From Balanoglossus misakiensis (Eukaryota > Hemichordata): DNA of 64,000 bases. Location of the stretch: NCBI GenBank assembly GCA_040954595.2, contig CM082583.2:11160001-11224000 (forward strand), given 5' to 3'. Shown piece by piece: positions 25,247 to 38,300 of the stretch (positions within the stretch are counted from its first letter, which is position 1; every line of letters starts with the position of its first letter). The position numbers and the translations under genes are program-made. The notes below the pieces were generated by a model. That model was given only the letters and a program-made list of their open reading frames with translations, did not search any database and was not told the DNA's origin.

Positions 25247-26821
25247 CGACATATGGGTATGGGACCAGCTGGCTGATTACTCCGACCAGCAAGCCACTTA
25301 ACAACTATATGACCATGACAGTTGGAATTATGTAATCACTGTGGGTCTTTTTTCATAAAAAGATGTAAAATTCACCATTTCTGGTGGTAGACTGGTTGGA
25401 AACAAGAGACAGACAGAGGCAGAGTGAGAGGGAGACAGACAGACAGAGAGACACACCCACCCACATACATTCCAAACATTGACAAAGGTCACATATTCCA
25501 CACATCTCATCATAAAGAGCCTTTATCCCATTTTTAAAGGTACAGAATATAACTGTATGTAGGCAGACAAGTAAAAAAGTGCTTACAGTATGTTCACTCG
25601 TTTCTATACTCAAGCTTTGCAAGAAGTCGCTTGGAGAACCACAACTTTGACTAGTTGTCATGGAAAATCAACAAAATTATTCACACAACTTGGCAGCCAT
25701 TTTGAATGTAACTCATGTACACAGTACACTAGCAAATTTCCATTTAATGTGGTTCTGTCAGGCCACATTTTGCACTAACAGGACAGTTGACCCCCTTGAA
25801 ATTTACCATGTGAATTCCTTCTCCCTGTCAGGTGGGATTAGGGTTAGGGGTGCGTGTCCAAGGTTACGGTTAACTACAAAATGGGCAACTGTCCCAGAAT
25901 CTCATTTGCATTGCAACGCTTTCAAAAAAGAGTTAGTCCTAATCATTTCATGAAATACAACTCATCATTTGTTGCAAATGCATTTTCCTCCATGGGATAC
26001 AGGTGCTTGGCATCAACAAATATAGAAAGGAGAGAGAAAAAAATGTTGGAAGTTTTGAATAAAATTCGATAGTCACTGCCTAGCTATTCAAGTATAACAC
26101 AGACTGTATTAGATACAGAAAAAAGTTTGAAAGCTGCATCTTGCCTTTGACTCAATCATTGTAAAATGCATTGTATTTCACATATCAAACTGTCATGATT
26201 AATTTTATAAATCTCCATCGCAAATGAGGCTCACCAGAAAACATGCAACAACTAAAGCAAAAAGTTCTTACAAGGAACCAATAAATATTGTATCATGTAT
26301 TTCGTCACATGAATGTAAATCCGGGGTCATACCTTGAAAACAAAAAGGCATAGGTTACAATGGAAAGCAAAAATTTCTCATATCTCACAAAATATAGATG
26401 GGGCTATTTTTTACCAATTGCCAGGTATTTGCTGAATCCGTGACAATTATGCTCATTTTCCATTGTTCCGGAACTAGTGGTGACTGATCCACAACTTGCC
26501 AGCCGGCCCTGTATCAACCCTTTTAGTAAAGTGTCCTTTGATGTTTTCTCTGGAGAAATGGAACTTAGTACTTAGGAAACGGGGGTGGTCCAGTTATGAA
26601 ATTTATTGGTTTCCTGCTACAGGTAAAAGCAATTTCTGGCAATCATTTCGTGTGCAAAACACCAGTTTACCGAGTGGTCTCTTTGTATGACCATACATTG
26701 TTGATTACACTCCGAGTTTCACACACGATAAGTGCCATTCTCACATTCTTTCAACCATTCTATGTTGGATCACATACATCTGTGCATTTTTGTTCATGTC
26801 AGTAGAGTTGGTAGAAACTGT

Positions 26822-26855
26822 AAGATACATGTATTCATACCAATACATGTATCTT
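26822..26855. repeat. Perfect 14-bp inverted repeat, 6-nt loop
   Basis: AAGATACATGTATT and its exact complement flank CATACC. Each arm contains the octamer TACATGTA. Confidence 0.8.
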
Positions 26856-27667
26856 GTTCTTCAACAGAAAGTTTTGTGTTTTAACCATAAAAAAAACCCA
26901 TCTGAAATCAGTTACTACACTGTGTATTTAAGCTAACGCATTAAAGTACGACTACATGTTGTATATATCTGATGATTTGTATAGTCAGTGTCTTTACAAT
27001 CATTTGCCATGAGCAGTGTGTGCCCCTGACATGAAAAGAACAGCTCACGGCCTGCCAATCAACTCGAGACTTGGCTGGACTTTCGTTTCTGCTGCCCTAT
27101 CAGACAGTGTCTATAAAATCAAACATTATCAGCGATCATCTTCGTGTATTATTTAACCATTATTGGTCCACTGTGTTGGCCTAGAGGGCACATCAATACA
27201 CATGCAATTTGATATTCAGAATTCTGAGAAAATCTGAGACTAGTGTTTGTAAAAGATCATTCTTATTATACAAACGCTGCCAGTGTATATTCTGTCTCCT
27301 TATACACAATATTATTTATATGAGTAACAATAAATACTTTCCCCCTCTGAAATGTTACCTTAAATAGTAACAGTATTTGCACCAGTGTTCTCCCGAGAGA
27401 AATTAAAGAGTCTTGGCCAACACCCTTTAATTTTGGGTAAACAATAGAAATCATTATCATAACACTGTATGCAAATTTACCGATATCAGATCAGAAATTC
27501 CAAGGAAGAACACTGTTTCATTATGCCAAAGATGACTAAAATTATTGAGTTCATAGTTCATGGGATGTAAATTTTTTAAAGATGCCTTAGACTGTAGTAA
27601 GTTTTTGTTTGTTATCTAAATCTTGACTGTGTGGTGGGCATCGGGATTATGATCGACATCTGATGAA

Positions 27668-29548
27668 TTAGTGTAGGTGAATGAGGGATTCCAGTTTTTT
27701 GGGTATGTGTCCTCTGTAGTCAATTTTGTATTTGACGATGGCTCTGGCCGCCAGGCACTGCAGTGTCACATAGTTGATCCAGGGAATGTCACAACTGCTG
27801 CGCACCAAGTCGGAGGGCATTTTGCGCTCCCCGTTGCAGTTGTCGAAGTGGGACCCTTGTTGGATTAGATACTGAATGATTTTGTCCGTGTTGCTGTTTG
27901 AATTCATGGCGGCTATGTGCAGCGGCGTGTTCCTGTCCACGTCGACGGCGTTCACCGACGCGCCGCACTCCACCAGGAGCTGCACCACGTCCAGGCTGGG
28001 GAAGGAGCACACCGGGTAGCGCCCCACCGAGGAGGTCTCCTTGTCGCACGCCAAGTGCAGCAGGGTGTAGCCCCTGGCGCCCCTCGGGCACAGCTGCAAG
28101 AGTCGGTACAAAGTCCGCTTCATCGGCGTGGTCTCTGTCTGTTGGTTTTTGATCTTGGCGACCAGGCAAATGAGATGCATCAGAATGAGTAATCCGCGGT
28201 TGAAGTTGGACATGTCCTTTTCAGTGAGGGGAGCGATCTGCAACTGTTCATATCCCCGTTCGATTTCACAGACCCCCTTTGTGAAAACCTTGATAACATC
28301 TTCATTGGTCAGAAAATTGCTCACTTTCTCCCCGTGCTTCTCCGACTGCATGTACGCGAAGAGTTCCGCAAATGACAAGAGGCTGCTTTGGGTCATTGGG
28401 TTCAGTGCTTCCAGGGCCTTCTGTTGCATGTCCAGCGCATACATCCACAGCAGTATGCAGCGCTCGAAATTGCCCGAATCCGCATACACAGCACCTCTGT
28501 AACGGATGTAATATGACGTGTCTGGATGTGCCGGACCCAAGATCCTCTCCCGAATGAGCAGGGCCTGCATGCGCATTTTATCCGGGTCACAAATGATGTC
28601 GTTGAGGTCATCTTTGGATGCTGCTTCCATGGTAAATTCATATGCCGGCACAAGAAAATTCTGGAGAGGTTTAGTGATGACACTGGCCTTCTCTTTGTAT
28701 CTGTCATCCATGGCCTGATTCCAAAACTTCAACGCTCCCAGCATATCCCGCTTCTTATCCACAAAAGTGGCCCCGATGAGTTCAAAGGCATCGATGCGCT
28801 CTTGTCTGCAGCTCTCTTCCCTCGTCGTCAAATATTCAACAATCGTCGTATGGCCGGCCACCGCAGCTGCCATCAGTGGGGTCATACCGTACGCATCTAC
28901 ATCCATCTTGGCCTTATACTTCAACAGCAGCTTCATTATTTCGAGACTACCAGACTCAGCGCAGTCGTGTAACGCCGTGTTGCCCTTCACACTCTTCCTG
29001 TTGACATCTGCGCCAAGCTGAAGGAGATACCTGGCGATTCGCAAATGTCCCTTGTAGCACGAAATCATCAGACACGTATGACCGTGACGATTCGCCAATT
29101 CAATGTTGGCGTCGTGGTCCACCAGATATCTCACGATGTCGAAATGTCCATCAAAACACGCGGCTCTTAGCGGGGTCGAGCTTGTGTAAGTTGTGTGGTT
29201 GACCTGTGCCCCTTGTAAGATCAAACTTTGAACAATATTTAGATGGCCGGCAGCAGCCGCACACCACAGCGGCGGGGCCCCATCGATGGTTTCGCCATCG
29301 AACGTCACTGAACCCACTTGTTCGAAATCTACCTTGCATTCATCGATGAAATACTTCACCACGTCATGATGTCCATGTCTACATGCCATAAGAAGGGGTG
29401 TTGTGCCGCTCGTAACCGCCGAAACCAGGGACTTCACTTCCTCTTTAGGACGTCGATCGAGAAAAACCTTCAGTCGGGTCAGCTTGCCATCTCTGGCTGC
29501 GTTGAAGATCAAGTTTTTATAGGTCTCAAAGGATTCCTTCTTTGACAT
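27668..29548 (-). CDS. fem1c: FEM1A/C-type ankyrin-repeat CUL2 ubiquitin ligase receptor
   Basis: This single-exon frame encodes 626 aa, close to human FEM1C (617) and FEM1B (627). The N-terminal half is an ankyrin array (about residues 10-250). A helical/TPR-like middle follows (RIDAFELIGATFVDKKRDMLGALKFW type, residues 255-430), then C-terminal ankyrins and the final LQCLAARAIVKYKIDYRGHIPKKLE, the VHL-box end of the family. Motifs such as VFNAARDGKL-like, GSVTFDGETIDGAPPLW, HGHTCLMISCYKGH and GRYPVCSFPSL place it with FEM1A/C and not FEM1B. FEM1 proteins recruit C-degron substrates to CUL2-RBX1. The residues equivalent to FEM1C Phe76, Asp77 and Asp126, which read the degron, are Phe83, Asp84 and Asp133 here, all kept. 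The start has A at -3. A patch at about 27930-28110, coding part of the C-terminal ankyrins, is strikingly GC-rich. A pre-duplication FEM1A/C ancestor is equally possible, so the symbol is approximate. Confidence 0.93.
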   Translation of the reverse strand: MSKKESFETYKNLIFNAARDGKLTRLKVFLDRRPKEEVKSLVSAVTSGTTPLLMACRHGHHDVVKYFIDECKVDFEQVGSVTFDGETIDGAPPLWCAAAAGHLNIVQSLILQGAQVNHTTYTSSTPLRAACFDGHFDIVRYLVDHDANIELANRHGHTCLMISCYKGHLRIARYLLQLGADVNRKSVKGNTALHDCAESGSLEIMKLLLKYKAKMDVDAYGMTPLMAAAVAGHTTIVEYLTTREESCRQERIDAFELIGATFVDKKRDMLGALKFWNQAMDDRYKEKASVITKPLQNFLVPAYEFTMEAASKDDLNDIICDPDKMRMQALLIRERILGPAHPDTSYYIRYRGAVYADSGNFERCILLWMYALDMQQKALEALNPMTQSSLLSFAELFAYMQSEKHGEKVSNFLTNEDVIKVFTKGVCEIERGYEQLQIAPLTEKDMSNFNRGLLILMHLICLVAKIKNQQTETTPMKRTLYRLLQLCPRGARGYTLLHLACDKETSSVGRYPVCSFPSLDVVQLLVECGASVNAVDVDRNTPLHIAAMNSNSNTDKIIQYLIQQGSHFDNCNGERKMPSDLVRSSCDIPWINYVTLQCLAARAIVKYKIDYRGHIPKKLESLIHLH

Positions 29549-32013
29549 TTTCGATGCCGTGACGTCGGGTACACACTAAATAAGAAATATCTTCATCCGA
29601 TCAACGTGGTACATGAGATATATAACGTAAAGTACTCATCTTGTAAAAATATGTTGGCAACGACTCCACCAATTCTGAAAAACGAAACAAATCTAAAATG
29701 GCGATCTAATACTATGTGCGCATGCTCTCAGCTACAACGTCACATTTTCTGAATTCACCGCTGGCGGCGTTCCTAACCGAATGCCTTATACATATGCATG
29801 ATACATGTACTACCTGATATAGGATTCTTGCCCGTTCAAAATGCAATAATATAATATTAGTATAACATTTTGACCCGTCTAACGTAGCACTTCAGCAAAT
29901 ATACATTGGGAAATATTTCACTCAACATTTTATTTTTAGGAGCATATGTGTTCCCAGCCTGCTTCAACTTCCTCTGTCGGAAGTAAAATTAAACTCACAT
30001 GATTCATGGAGCTAGCTTGTGACGTAAGTGAACGTAATACAGTTACATGTATTTGTCGCATATATTTTTCACTTGGAATGATTTCAGTCAGAATTTATTG
30101 CAATAAGTTCAAACGTCTGAACTTCTATTCTCGTGGCGAAATTGTCTGTAACGTTATGGCTGCCTACATCGCGTTCCACCGACAGACTCTGAATGATGTT
30201 GAACACCTCCATCAGAGATGTAGCCCTAAGGCATATTTATAATATCAGCGCTCGTGAACCAGTTATCTGTGATCACTTTGCTGTAAATCTACTGGTATAG
30301 TTGGCATATACTGTAGGTATAAATGCATTTCTATTTAGAGTTACGTTTTGTCAATTGCGTCCTTCAGTTCCTTTATACACCAAGTAGTCAATGAATACAT
30401 GTATGTGGATATTACACGAAAGTATAAAAGTCATGTTCAAGCGAAACAATCATTGTGACCTCCGCTTTACTGCAACCTTCACTTTTGATCTTACACAAGT
30501 TTTAAGATAGAAAGAGGTCAACTACATGTAGTGTTTACCTAAAGACCAAGTCTTTGTCTGAGTCACCTTACAAGGGTATTCTTTTCATTTGTCTTGGTGA
30601 TTCCCGCGTCCTCTCCTTCTTAATGAAAAACAAAACGACATTACAAAGAGACAAGGGCAAAAGGAAATGACAAGGGATCGGAAAACAATATCGCCCTGGC
30701 GAAAGTTGTATTCCTTATTTGCTTTCAACGAAACCAAGGACATTTGACCTAGAGTGTTTGCCCTTGGCCAAAAATAACCGTTACATGTGTACACAGTTCG
30801 GGTTTTTAGAAACAAACTGGCACCTTCTCTCTTAAGGTCAGGGTAGAGTCTTGTTGCCCGGTCCGGTTCATATCTCAATCTGGCCTCGTCCGACTGTATG
30901 GTGGCGCTCTACTACACGGTCAGTGCCTTTGGTCCCCTCAGCTCTGCTGCCAACCTACTTCTTTGAGCGTGTTGCTCAGCATTACGTGTTGCCGATCGAT
31001 ATTGGCGTCATGGGTACATTTGTTGGTAATTTCATTTCTTTGTCACACAGTTATCGACTGGAATGATTAAGCAAACGATTGGGTCATGCATGACCCAAGT
31101 TAGAAACGCTAGCTCTGCGAGTCCATATGTAACATCATGTTTCAAGTTGTTTTCTGAAAATAAAATCCAGACGAAAAATCTACTTTTCAATAGATACCCA
31201 TCGGCAATTCAGATATGTTATGTTGTTCAAGGAAATGTGAAATACATGTATAAAGTTTGCACTCTTGAATAGTCTAAAAATCAATGAAGACATAACATAA
31301 GACAAGACAACACAGCACAACGCAACACAACACAACGCAACACAACACAACACAACATGCATGTGTTGACGACTTCAGGTTGTTGTTGGTAACTATGCAG
31401 TGGCCATAATAGCACGCATTAATTAACATCTTTACAAAGCGGATATCGACTTTCCCAAAAGTTGGCACATTGTCATTCGTGCGCTTACGTAAATCGCCGT
31501 TTCCAACCACTGGCAAGTGTGCCATGTCGTGGTCTGGATCGGACTTAAATACTTTATTCCAAACTCCAGCACGGGGATCGTGGTAAATAACATTTTAATT
31601 TTAGTCACTCGATGTGTATGCGCTACGGTGGTATCATTAGAGTGCTTATGACATCGCCTTGTGCATGCAACGCGTATTCCTCGACTGTCATAGAAACCTG
31701 TACCTGACAAGTGACTTTGCGTTAATGATCTGGGGACATGAGGAAGATCTACCTTGGGTGAGTCTGGGTGTTCATTCTTCATCTGTTTATCCCGTGGAAG
31801 TTCGTGTGCACGTTACTCGGTAAGTGCAGCCCCCTTTTAGTGTTACTGTACTTTTCTGCCAGCATTGTAGAAAACCGATCAATAAATGCGATGGAAAACC
31901 GACAGGCTAGGTCTCATGCATATACGCAAGCACGATAGCAAAACATGTGTTTGCAAGAGAAGTTTCACGGTTTCTGAATGTTTTAGGCCTGTTTGACCAA
32001 ATAACTGAGGATC
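29549..32013. promoter_or_regulatory. Head-to-head spacer between FEM1 and the KY-like gene
   Basis: About 2.5 kb must hold both promoters. It carries five TACATGTA octamers (29802, 30044, 30396, 30523, 31243), the densest group in the window. A CTTATTTAG acceptor-like site near 29577 on the minus strand suggests a 5' untranslated intron for FEM1. A TTTTAG acceptor-like site just before 31986 suggests the same for the KY-like gene. No confident coding frame is present. Confidence 0.45.
31300..31357 (+). repeat. (ACACA)n-type pentanucleotide repeat
   Basis: Imperfect units of CAACA/CGCAA make up about 58 bp just upstream of the KY-like gene. Confidence 0.8.
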
Positions 32014-35000
32014 ATGGGGTGTGGTAGCTCTACTGACGATAGCATCAACGCCCAACCTCCCGAGGAGAAAAGCATCAACGCCCAGCCTACCCAGGAGAAA
32101 AGCCTGAGGTCGAATGATGAAGGAAGCGTCCGCAGGCGAAGAGAAAAGAAGAAGTATAAGAAGCCTGCATTTTTGAAGACCACCGACACTTTCTGGAAAG
32201 GGAAAAGGCAGCTCGTGCCCGACTATGAAGCATTCACCATCCTGGACGCATATGCGATAAACGTAAGCAGTTCAAGTGTATTACGTGTGCTATAAACGTG
32301 ACAGGTTTATTGCGTGTACAGCAAGCTATTGTGTGGAGACGTATTACTATTTCGTGTGATACTGAATGATAGCTTTATGAGCGAAGTTTCCCGAACAGAG
32401 ACCAAAATAATAGAAAATACACGACTCCAAATAACAAAGGACAATCCCCTCCGGAGTTTTAATGGCTCATTATCGGACTTTTCATTGTTTTTCTTCCATA
32501 ACCTATAACAGGCACCAGCATTCTTAAAACGCGACCATCAGAAATTAATTAACTACTTGACCCAATTGGCCAAGTCTGACGTGGAAAAGGCTCGAGTCAT
32601 ATTCCGATGGATAATAGAAAACGTCGCCTATGACATGGATAATTATCTCGCTGGGAATCTCAAAAACGTAGACGTAACTCCAAAGGGCGTCATACGTACT
32701 GGGAAGACAGTGTGTAGTGGTTATTCCAACTTGTTCAAGTATATGTGCAAGTAGGTCTTCTATTCATCCTTACTATACATACATGTAACAGTACACGTAC
32801 AGTATGATACGGGAATAAATATAACTAAGAAATGTTATAAATTCTCTCTGAATGGACGAGTCCGAAACAGCTGAATTCAGGGAATCCTAAAACTGGTGGA
32901 TGGTACTTTGAAATGATTCAACTTTGACAAGCTATACTGTTATATGTAGGTACCATTTAGCCTAACTCTTCCCTATCCGTTTTTTTTCCATCTACAGTAT
33001 GGCTGGCCTCGAATGTGAAGTTTTGACAGGGGCTAGTAAAGGGCGGTCTTTCAAACCTGGTCACACGTTTCCAGTTGGCAACGATGGTCTCCCTGATATG
33101 AAGCGTAATCCTAGCTCCCATGCTTGGAACAAGGTCAAGCTGGAAGGGGATTGGTTCCTCTGCGATGCCACCTGGGCTGATCTTGAATACACTGGTATGT
33201 TTTTGTGCATTGTGTATGTTTTGCAGTATTTAATGTCATTTGATATGGTATAACATGATCATGCAGCTGGTAATGATGTAGTGAACATAGTCAGTTGTCA
33301 GTTATAAAACCATAAAAGAAACACATCGCGTGCTTACGTTTCTGTTGATAGCATATTCTGTCTCGCCGCCTGTTACAGAATCAAAGGAGACGAACGATCG
33401 CATCGCCAGGGGTCTGAGAGAGAGCGACTTCTTGGCGGATCCAGACGCGTTCTTATCCACTCATTTCCCCATGGAGGACGGCATCAGTCTCGTCTACGAG
33501 CAATACGTGGAGAATCCAATGTCTGATATTAACAGGTGGGCCAGTCAAATGACGCGCATGAGCGGCTTTTTCGTCTTCGAGATGTCGCTTCTGTCAACGG
33601 ACAAATGTGTCTTGGTGGCGGATGACGATAACCACGTTACCATTCAGCTGAGGGCGCCACACCCGATGCGCTTCTGGGGCGCGCTTTCACACTTTTCGCG
33701 TCCGAAAGACTTTGGAGATAAGTACTCGATGATTCATACACTGTATGATATGGTGTCCGTTGAACTGTTCCTGCCTAAATCCGGAGAATACCTGTTTAAG
33801 CTTTGTGCATCTCCCACCAACGCGGACGAGCAGTTGTCAGCCAGAGGATATATTCTCCTTCTTCAGTGTAAGGTGATCGGAACATCGACTAAGATGAACA
33901 AACCCCTCGTTTCGAACAACGTCTGGGGCCAGAACTTGGAGTTTTTAGAAGCCGGATTCGAAGTCTTAGATCAAGACAGCCCCATTATCATAAGCGAAAA
34001 CGGAAAACTTTCTATAACGTTGGAGCTGCCACCAACGTTTAAAAGTGAGGACCTCGGCTATACTTTGAAACACGAGTCAAACACGAAACTGAACGATGAC
34101 ACGTGCGTGTATGCTGAGAGGGGGGACGACCGGACGGCCATCTTTCACCTGAGACTGCCCGAGGTTGGAGACTACGCATTCGCTTTGACGGTGGAGTCTA
34201 AAGCTGGCAAGTGGATCTCTGGCGCCGGTTACCTTGTCAGGTGCTTAGCATGCAGTGCGACAGCGGAAGCGCCGTTCCCCGACGGCAACAGAAGTCTATG
34301 GGGCCCCAACGGAGCCTTGTACAACATGGGCATTAATCCCACAGAAGGACCGTCTTCCACAATAAAGGCATCTGATGGACAGTGTTCGCTCACCCTCAAA
34401 TATAGAGATATTAATTTCACGTGTGATCTTGCCGCAGGCGGGTCAGAAGCTCCCTTAGAAAGTTCAAAACAAATGATATTTGTGGATAAAAATACAAAAG
34501 AAGACACGGCAAGGTTTCATGTCCGGATTCCCAAGAGAGGTTACTACCGACTGAATATATTTGCCTCCAAAGCCGGAGAGAGGGCGTATGCGGCGTTCAT
34601 CGGTAGGTGGCTGATCGATGTTGTGTCGCCCTTCGAGGGAGAGCTGTACCCGTCACACGGGAGCATCTGGGGACCCAACGAGAAATTCTCAGAACTCGGA
34701 CTGCGGATGCTTAATAACGATTCATGTTCGTTTGTGGCAAGAGGGGGCAGGTGCGAAATCCGGGTGCAAAACTCAGAAGCCATTGAACGCTGCTACCATT
34801 TGAAACGAAACGACCAAATTGTGTCGAGCGAATGCATCTACGAAGAGTCACAGGTCGATGGAAATGTGACTTACCATTTAAAACTCCAAGAGAAGGGGTT
34901 TTACAAATTCGAATTCTTCGGCAGAAAGAAGGGAGATACAGCGCACGAATACCTGGGGTCGTGGTTAATTGAAAATGACTCTCCTTATGACAGAGAGTTA

Positions 35001-35339
35001 TTTCCATCGCGCAGTGGTTGGGGGCCCGGTACCAACTTCTTTGACTTAGGAATGGGCATCGCAAACCCTCGAAGTACAACTTTAGAGGCATCAGGTGGTC
35101 GCTGCAAACTGGTACTAACAACAGCACGCCCTCTAAAGACGAAACACCGTCTGGAGCGCATGGGCAGAACGTACACCAAAAGCGACGGCGCGCGCGTCGT
35201 CGATTCGTCATCTTCTGACCGGATCATCTTCGAGATGAACGTACCCGAAACGGGATACTTTGCGTTTTTGTTGTTCGCAAAAGAACCCGAGTCATCCAAA
35301 TTTGACTATGTTGGAACGTGGTTAATTGATAGCCAGTAG
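32014..35339 (+). CDS. KY: Kyphoscoliosis peptidase (KY)-like transglutaminase-fold protein
   Basis: Four exons, 32014-32262, 32512-32750, 32998-33194 and 33379-35339, join in phase 0, 2 and 1 with GT-AG sites to give 881 aa. The start MGCGSS is a textbook N-myristoylation plus palmitoylation signal, followed by a basic linker (RRRREKKKYKK type), so membrane attachment is likely. Residues 84-228 form the transglutaminase-like core: AKSDVEKARVIFRWI, then Cys151 (KTVCSGYS), His204 (SSHAWNKV) and Asp219 (FLCDATW), the complete triad. The C-terminal half has one Ig-like unit followed by four related repeats of about 120 residues, each opening with a Trp-Gly motif (NVWGQN, SLWGPN, SIWGPN, SGWGPG at about residues 409, 535, 658 and 775) and mostly ending near a YLGSWLIE-like strand. 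Vertebrate KY (about 560 aa) supports muscle Z-disc integrity; this protein is longer. There is no LIM domain, unlike some hillarins. The N-tail has a duplicated 10-residue unit (SINAQP..EK). Confidence 0.92.
32044..32103 (+). repeat. Tandem 30-bp duplication in KY-like exon 1
   Basis: Two in-frame copies encode SINAQPPEEK and SINAQPTQEK in the N-terminal tail, differing at a few bases. Confidence 0.85.
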
Positions 35340-38300
35340 AGGGGCAATCTCTGCACTTTACACGGCGTTTTTGGCCAAAATTCACACTTTTTGACAAGTT
35401 GGATTGTCTCATGCCGGCATGCAGTATCAGAAAGACGGTTTTAGTCACGGTGACACTTGCGACCAACCGCCAAAACTAGTTCTGTTAATTGAAAATGACA
35501 TGACTACATCCAAGTGAATTTTATACAGCCAGTGTTTCTTTGTTCATTTGTGCAAGTCAGCGTAACTTTTAAACTTTGTTTTCAAAACTTCGATCGCCCA
35601 TGGTCAACATTGATCGTCTCAAATTTTACGCAATCATGCCTTTTTAATTACAAAACGAATGATGTGCCTGTCAATAAAGTAATCACAGCGATGATACAAC
35701 AATCGAATTTGGCTCAGTGTGTGATTTTTATTATTTTTAGAACCTCGGCATGATAGCTTCTTATTCATTCCTTCGAGATCCAAACACAGATCAAAGCATC
35801 ATCATCGGGACGACGTGCCAAAAGAAAACGAAGCTTGACCACAGCAGACTGTGCGCCACCAACGACACAGAAAGAACTTATCTGTGTTGACGGGAAACGA
35901 CGAAGGCGAGTCGCATTTAATCTGATTAAAATCAGCTGTAGAGTTCAGCACTGTCTTTAGCTTTGGGGATCTGGTGTTCTGTTCTCTGCCTTGACTGTTC
36001 TCGGTGTGGGCACCTTCCGAACAGACCAACCAAGAACAGACAGAACAGCCAAGAATCAGCAAAGGTAGACTGAGACGGTGCCGAACTCTACATATGATTT
36101 TAATCAGAATGAGTCACAAACAGCCCACCGCGAAACGGCCGTTATCTTATGGCTGCAATTCCATGTGAGCCTGGAAAATATTTCACCCTCAAAATTGATA
36201 ACTTCAACATTGGAGAGATTGATTAGCTAGGAAGCTACGGCTGGCGCCAGCCACTCACTTGTGATTTTTGAAATAGGTCATTGTGGTCTCCCTTCACATC
36301 TTTGGCTTCCTCTATTATACACACAAATTGCGTTGGTTGCCTAATATAGCTTTTCCTACACGATTCACCGACGGATAAGGCCTCCCGCTCTTGATTGAAA
36401 TGAGCGGTCACTCCAGCAGGATGAAGATTAAACGATTCAAGTAGAAAGTATTTACCGAACTTATCATCCGTTTTAGTCATTCTTCACGTGAAGATTCTGA
36501 GGTTTCCGCAAATACCGTACTGCGCAACTTAGACATTTCTTGTGTTCGGAACGCCGGAGTAATATCAGCTACTTCAATTTAATACTCATCCCAACTGTAT
36601 TTCCGTATACTGACGATTCTCAATTTTGGTTTGCAGTGTGAACACGTGCGTGTTCGACTCTACGGAATACACCTTTGCCCCTAAGCGTCGGAATGCAATG
36701 GTAAAACACAGCCCGGAGGCACTGCGGTTAGATAGGTTTACTTATTAAAGTTTTCAAAAAAATTAAAATGAACGCTAATACCGTCATATATATATAAAAC
36801 AGTGGTCTCTGCATCGTCTTTAGTGTTGAACGGGTTCTGCGTTATCGAGTCAATAATGTTGCAAAATATCGAGACTAAATGTTCTTGAAGAAAGTATGTT
36901 GTTGCAGCATCGATTGACGGGAATGCGCCCTAAAAGATATATTAACCGGTCGGGTTATTGCTGAGCCGTGAATCGATAGATCGCACTTAGGAAAGTTGTG
37001 CCAACCTGTGAGAGAGACTGTGAGAATTCATACACCTGAATCGTTGATATGTTTGCAAAAACAGTGAGGATGGGACGGCGCGGTATTAGGGTCGCTTCTT
37101 GAACTTCATTATCGTTTGAACCCAAGAAAGTGATCGTAAAGATATCATTCTACGCCGAATTGGCACGTTTATCAAAACAGATATTCGATGATAGTCGATG
37201 CCAGTTGACCCGTAGTACAATCGGTTATCAGTTTATCACGACCAAGGGACTTTCATTCGTCTCAAAACGCGAAATTTCAAACGCAGTGCCGCCGTCCCAA
37301 GTGGAGTCAAAAGAGACTTTGAAAGGATAATGCCCTGATGTTGGAATACTTTAAGATGTCGCTTCGGGGCTATTCGACAGTTCTGAAAAAAACGTGATGC
37401 CGTACAGATCCTGCAATACGCCACATTTCACATTCCCTACGGCAATCCGTCAACCCTATGACCTATGCTTCTTCAAACTTTGAAAAAATCATGTTTTCAG
37501 AAAGATGGAAAAATGGAGCCCGTGGCTTCTTGTCATCTCAGTCCTGCTGACAAAGCACATATGCGCTAAAATGCCCTGCTCGGGTTAAGCTTACGAGCAC
37601 TCACCGCTTGCACTAAAGCTTTTAAAGTATTTTGGGATTGTTTCTACCTCACGGCAGAATCGCTGGAGACGGCTGTCGATAGATTGGAACGCGCGAAGGT
37701 TTGCGATGGACTGCTTTCAGTCACTCATGAAACATTTTCGTCGTTGTCATGACTACGGCTGCCCACAGCCACACCCACCGGGATTGATGCGAGTCAGACG
37801 ATCACAACAACTGGATGAAAAAGGCTTTCTGAAAATACCGGCCAACAAAAGCAAAAAGGCCCGCTGTAAATAATGTATTTTATGAGCCCAAGTGCGTGAG
37901 TTGATTTTTAATAATTGTAAGTTAGGATAGTTCACAGTGAGATCGTCCAATGGGGAATTATTTTTATTTCTTTGAATTCCCTAATGATTCGCTGAAAACT
38001 AGATTACGAATGAAACATTAACAATTTGAAAGCACATGCCAATGACTCGTAATACATGTATCACGACAACCGCAAAGTTCATTTTGAAACAGTTCACAAG
38101 CAGTTTCATTTTTCCTACACAAAGAATTGGCGTTGTACTGTGTTATTTTGCCACGCATACAAGTTAACAACATGTTTTCTAAATATATCAAATTATGCAT
38201 GAGAAGACTCGAGAATGTCTCGTATAGCACTTCTGGGTGAAGATTCACCGTTTCAATAAAGCTCGTAAACGTCTAAAAGGAGCTTGATTTTCTGATTGCT

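Larger units (their letters stand above)
23192..27667. other. Non-coding stretch between GH31 copy 2 and FEM1
   Basis: This convergent intergenic region of about 4.5 kb must hold both 3' ends. Candidate signals are AATAAA near 24669 (plus) and ATTAAA on the minus strand at 27426-27431 for FEM1. It also holds a run of 14 C (24842-24855), a purine-rich GACA-type run (25404-25453), two CTCF-like cores, and a 14-bp perfect hairpin at 26822. No protein-like frame was recognised. Confidence 0.6.

Noticed and set aside
25838-25851. Telomere-like TTAGGGTTAGGG
   Set aside because: Only two units; too short to call an interstitial telomere repeat.
27898-28972. Plus-strand frames opposite FEM1 (up to 148 residues)
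   Set aside because: Shadows of the FEM1 coding strand; Arg/Pro/Ser-rich composition follows from the antisense of GC-rich codons.
34711-35211. 166-residue minus-strand frame opposite the KY-like gene
   Set aside because: Antisense to conserved KY repeat sequence, no domain of its own.
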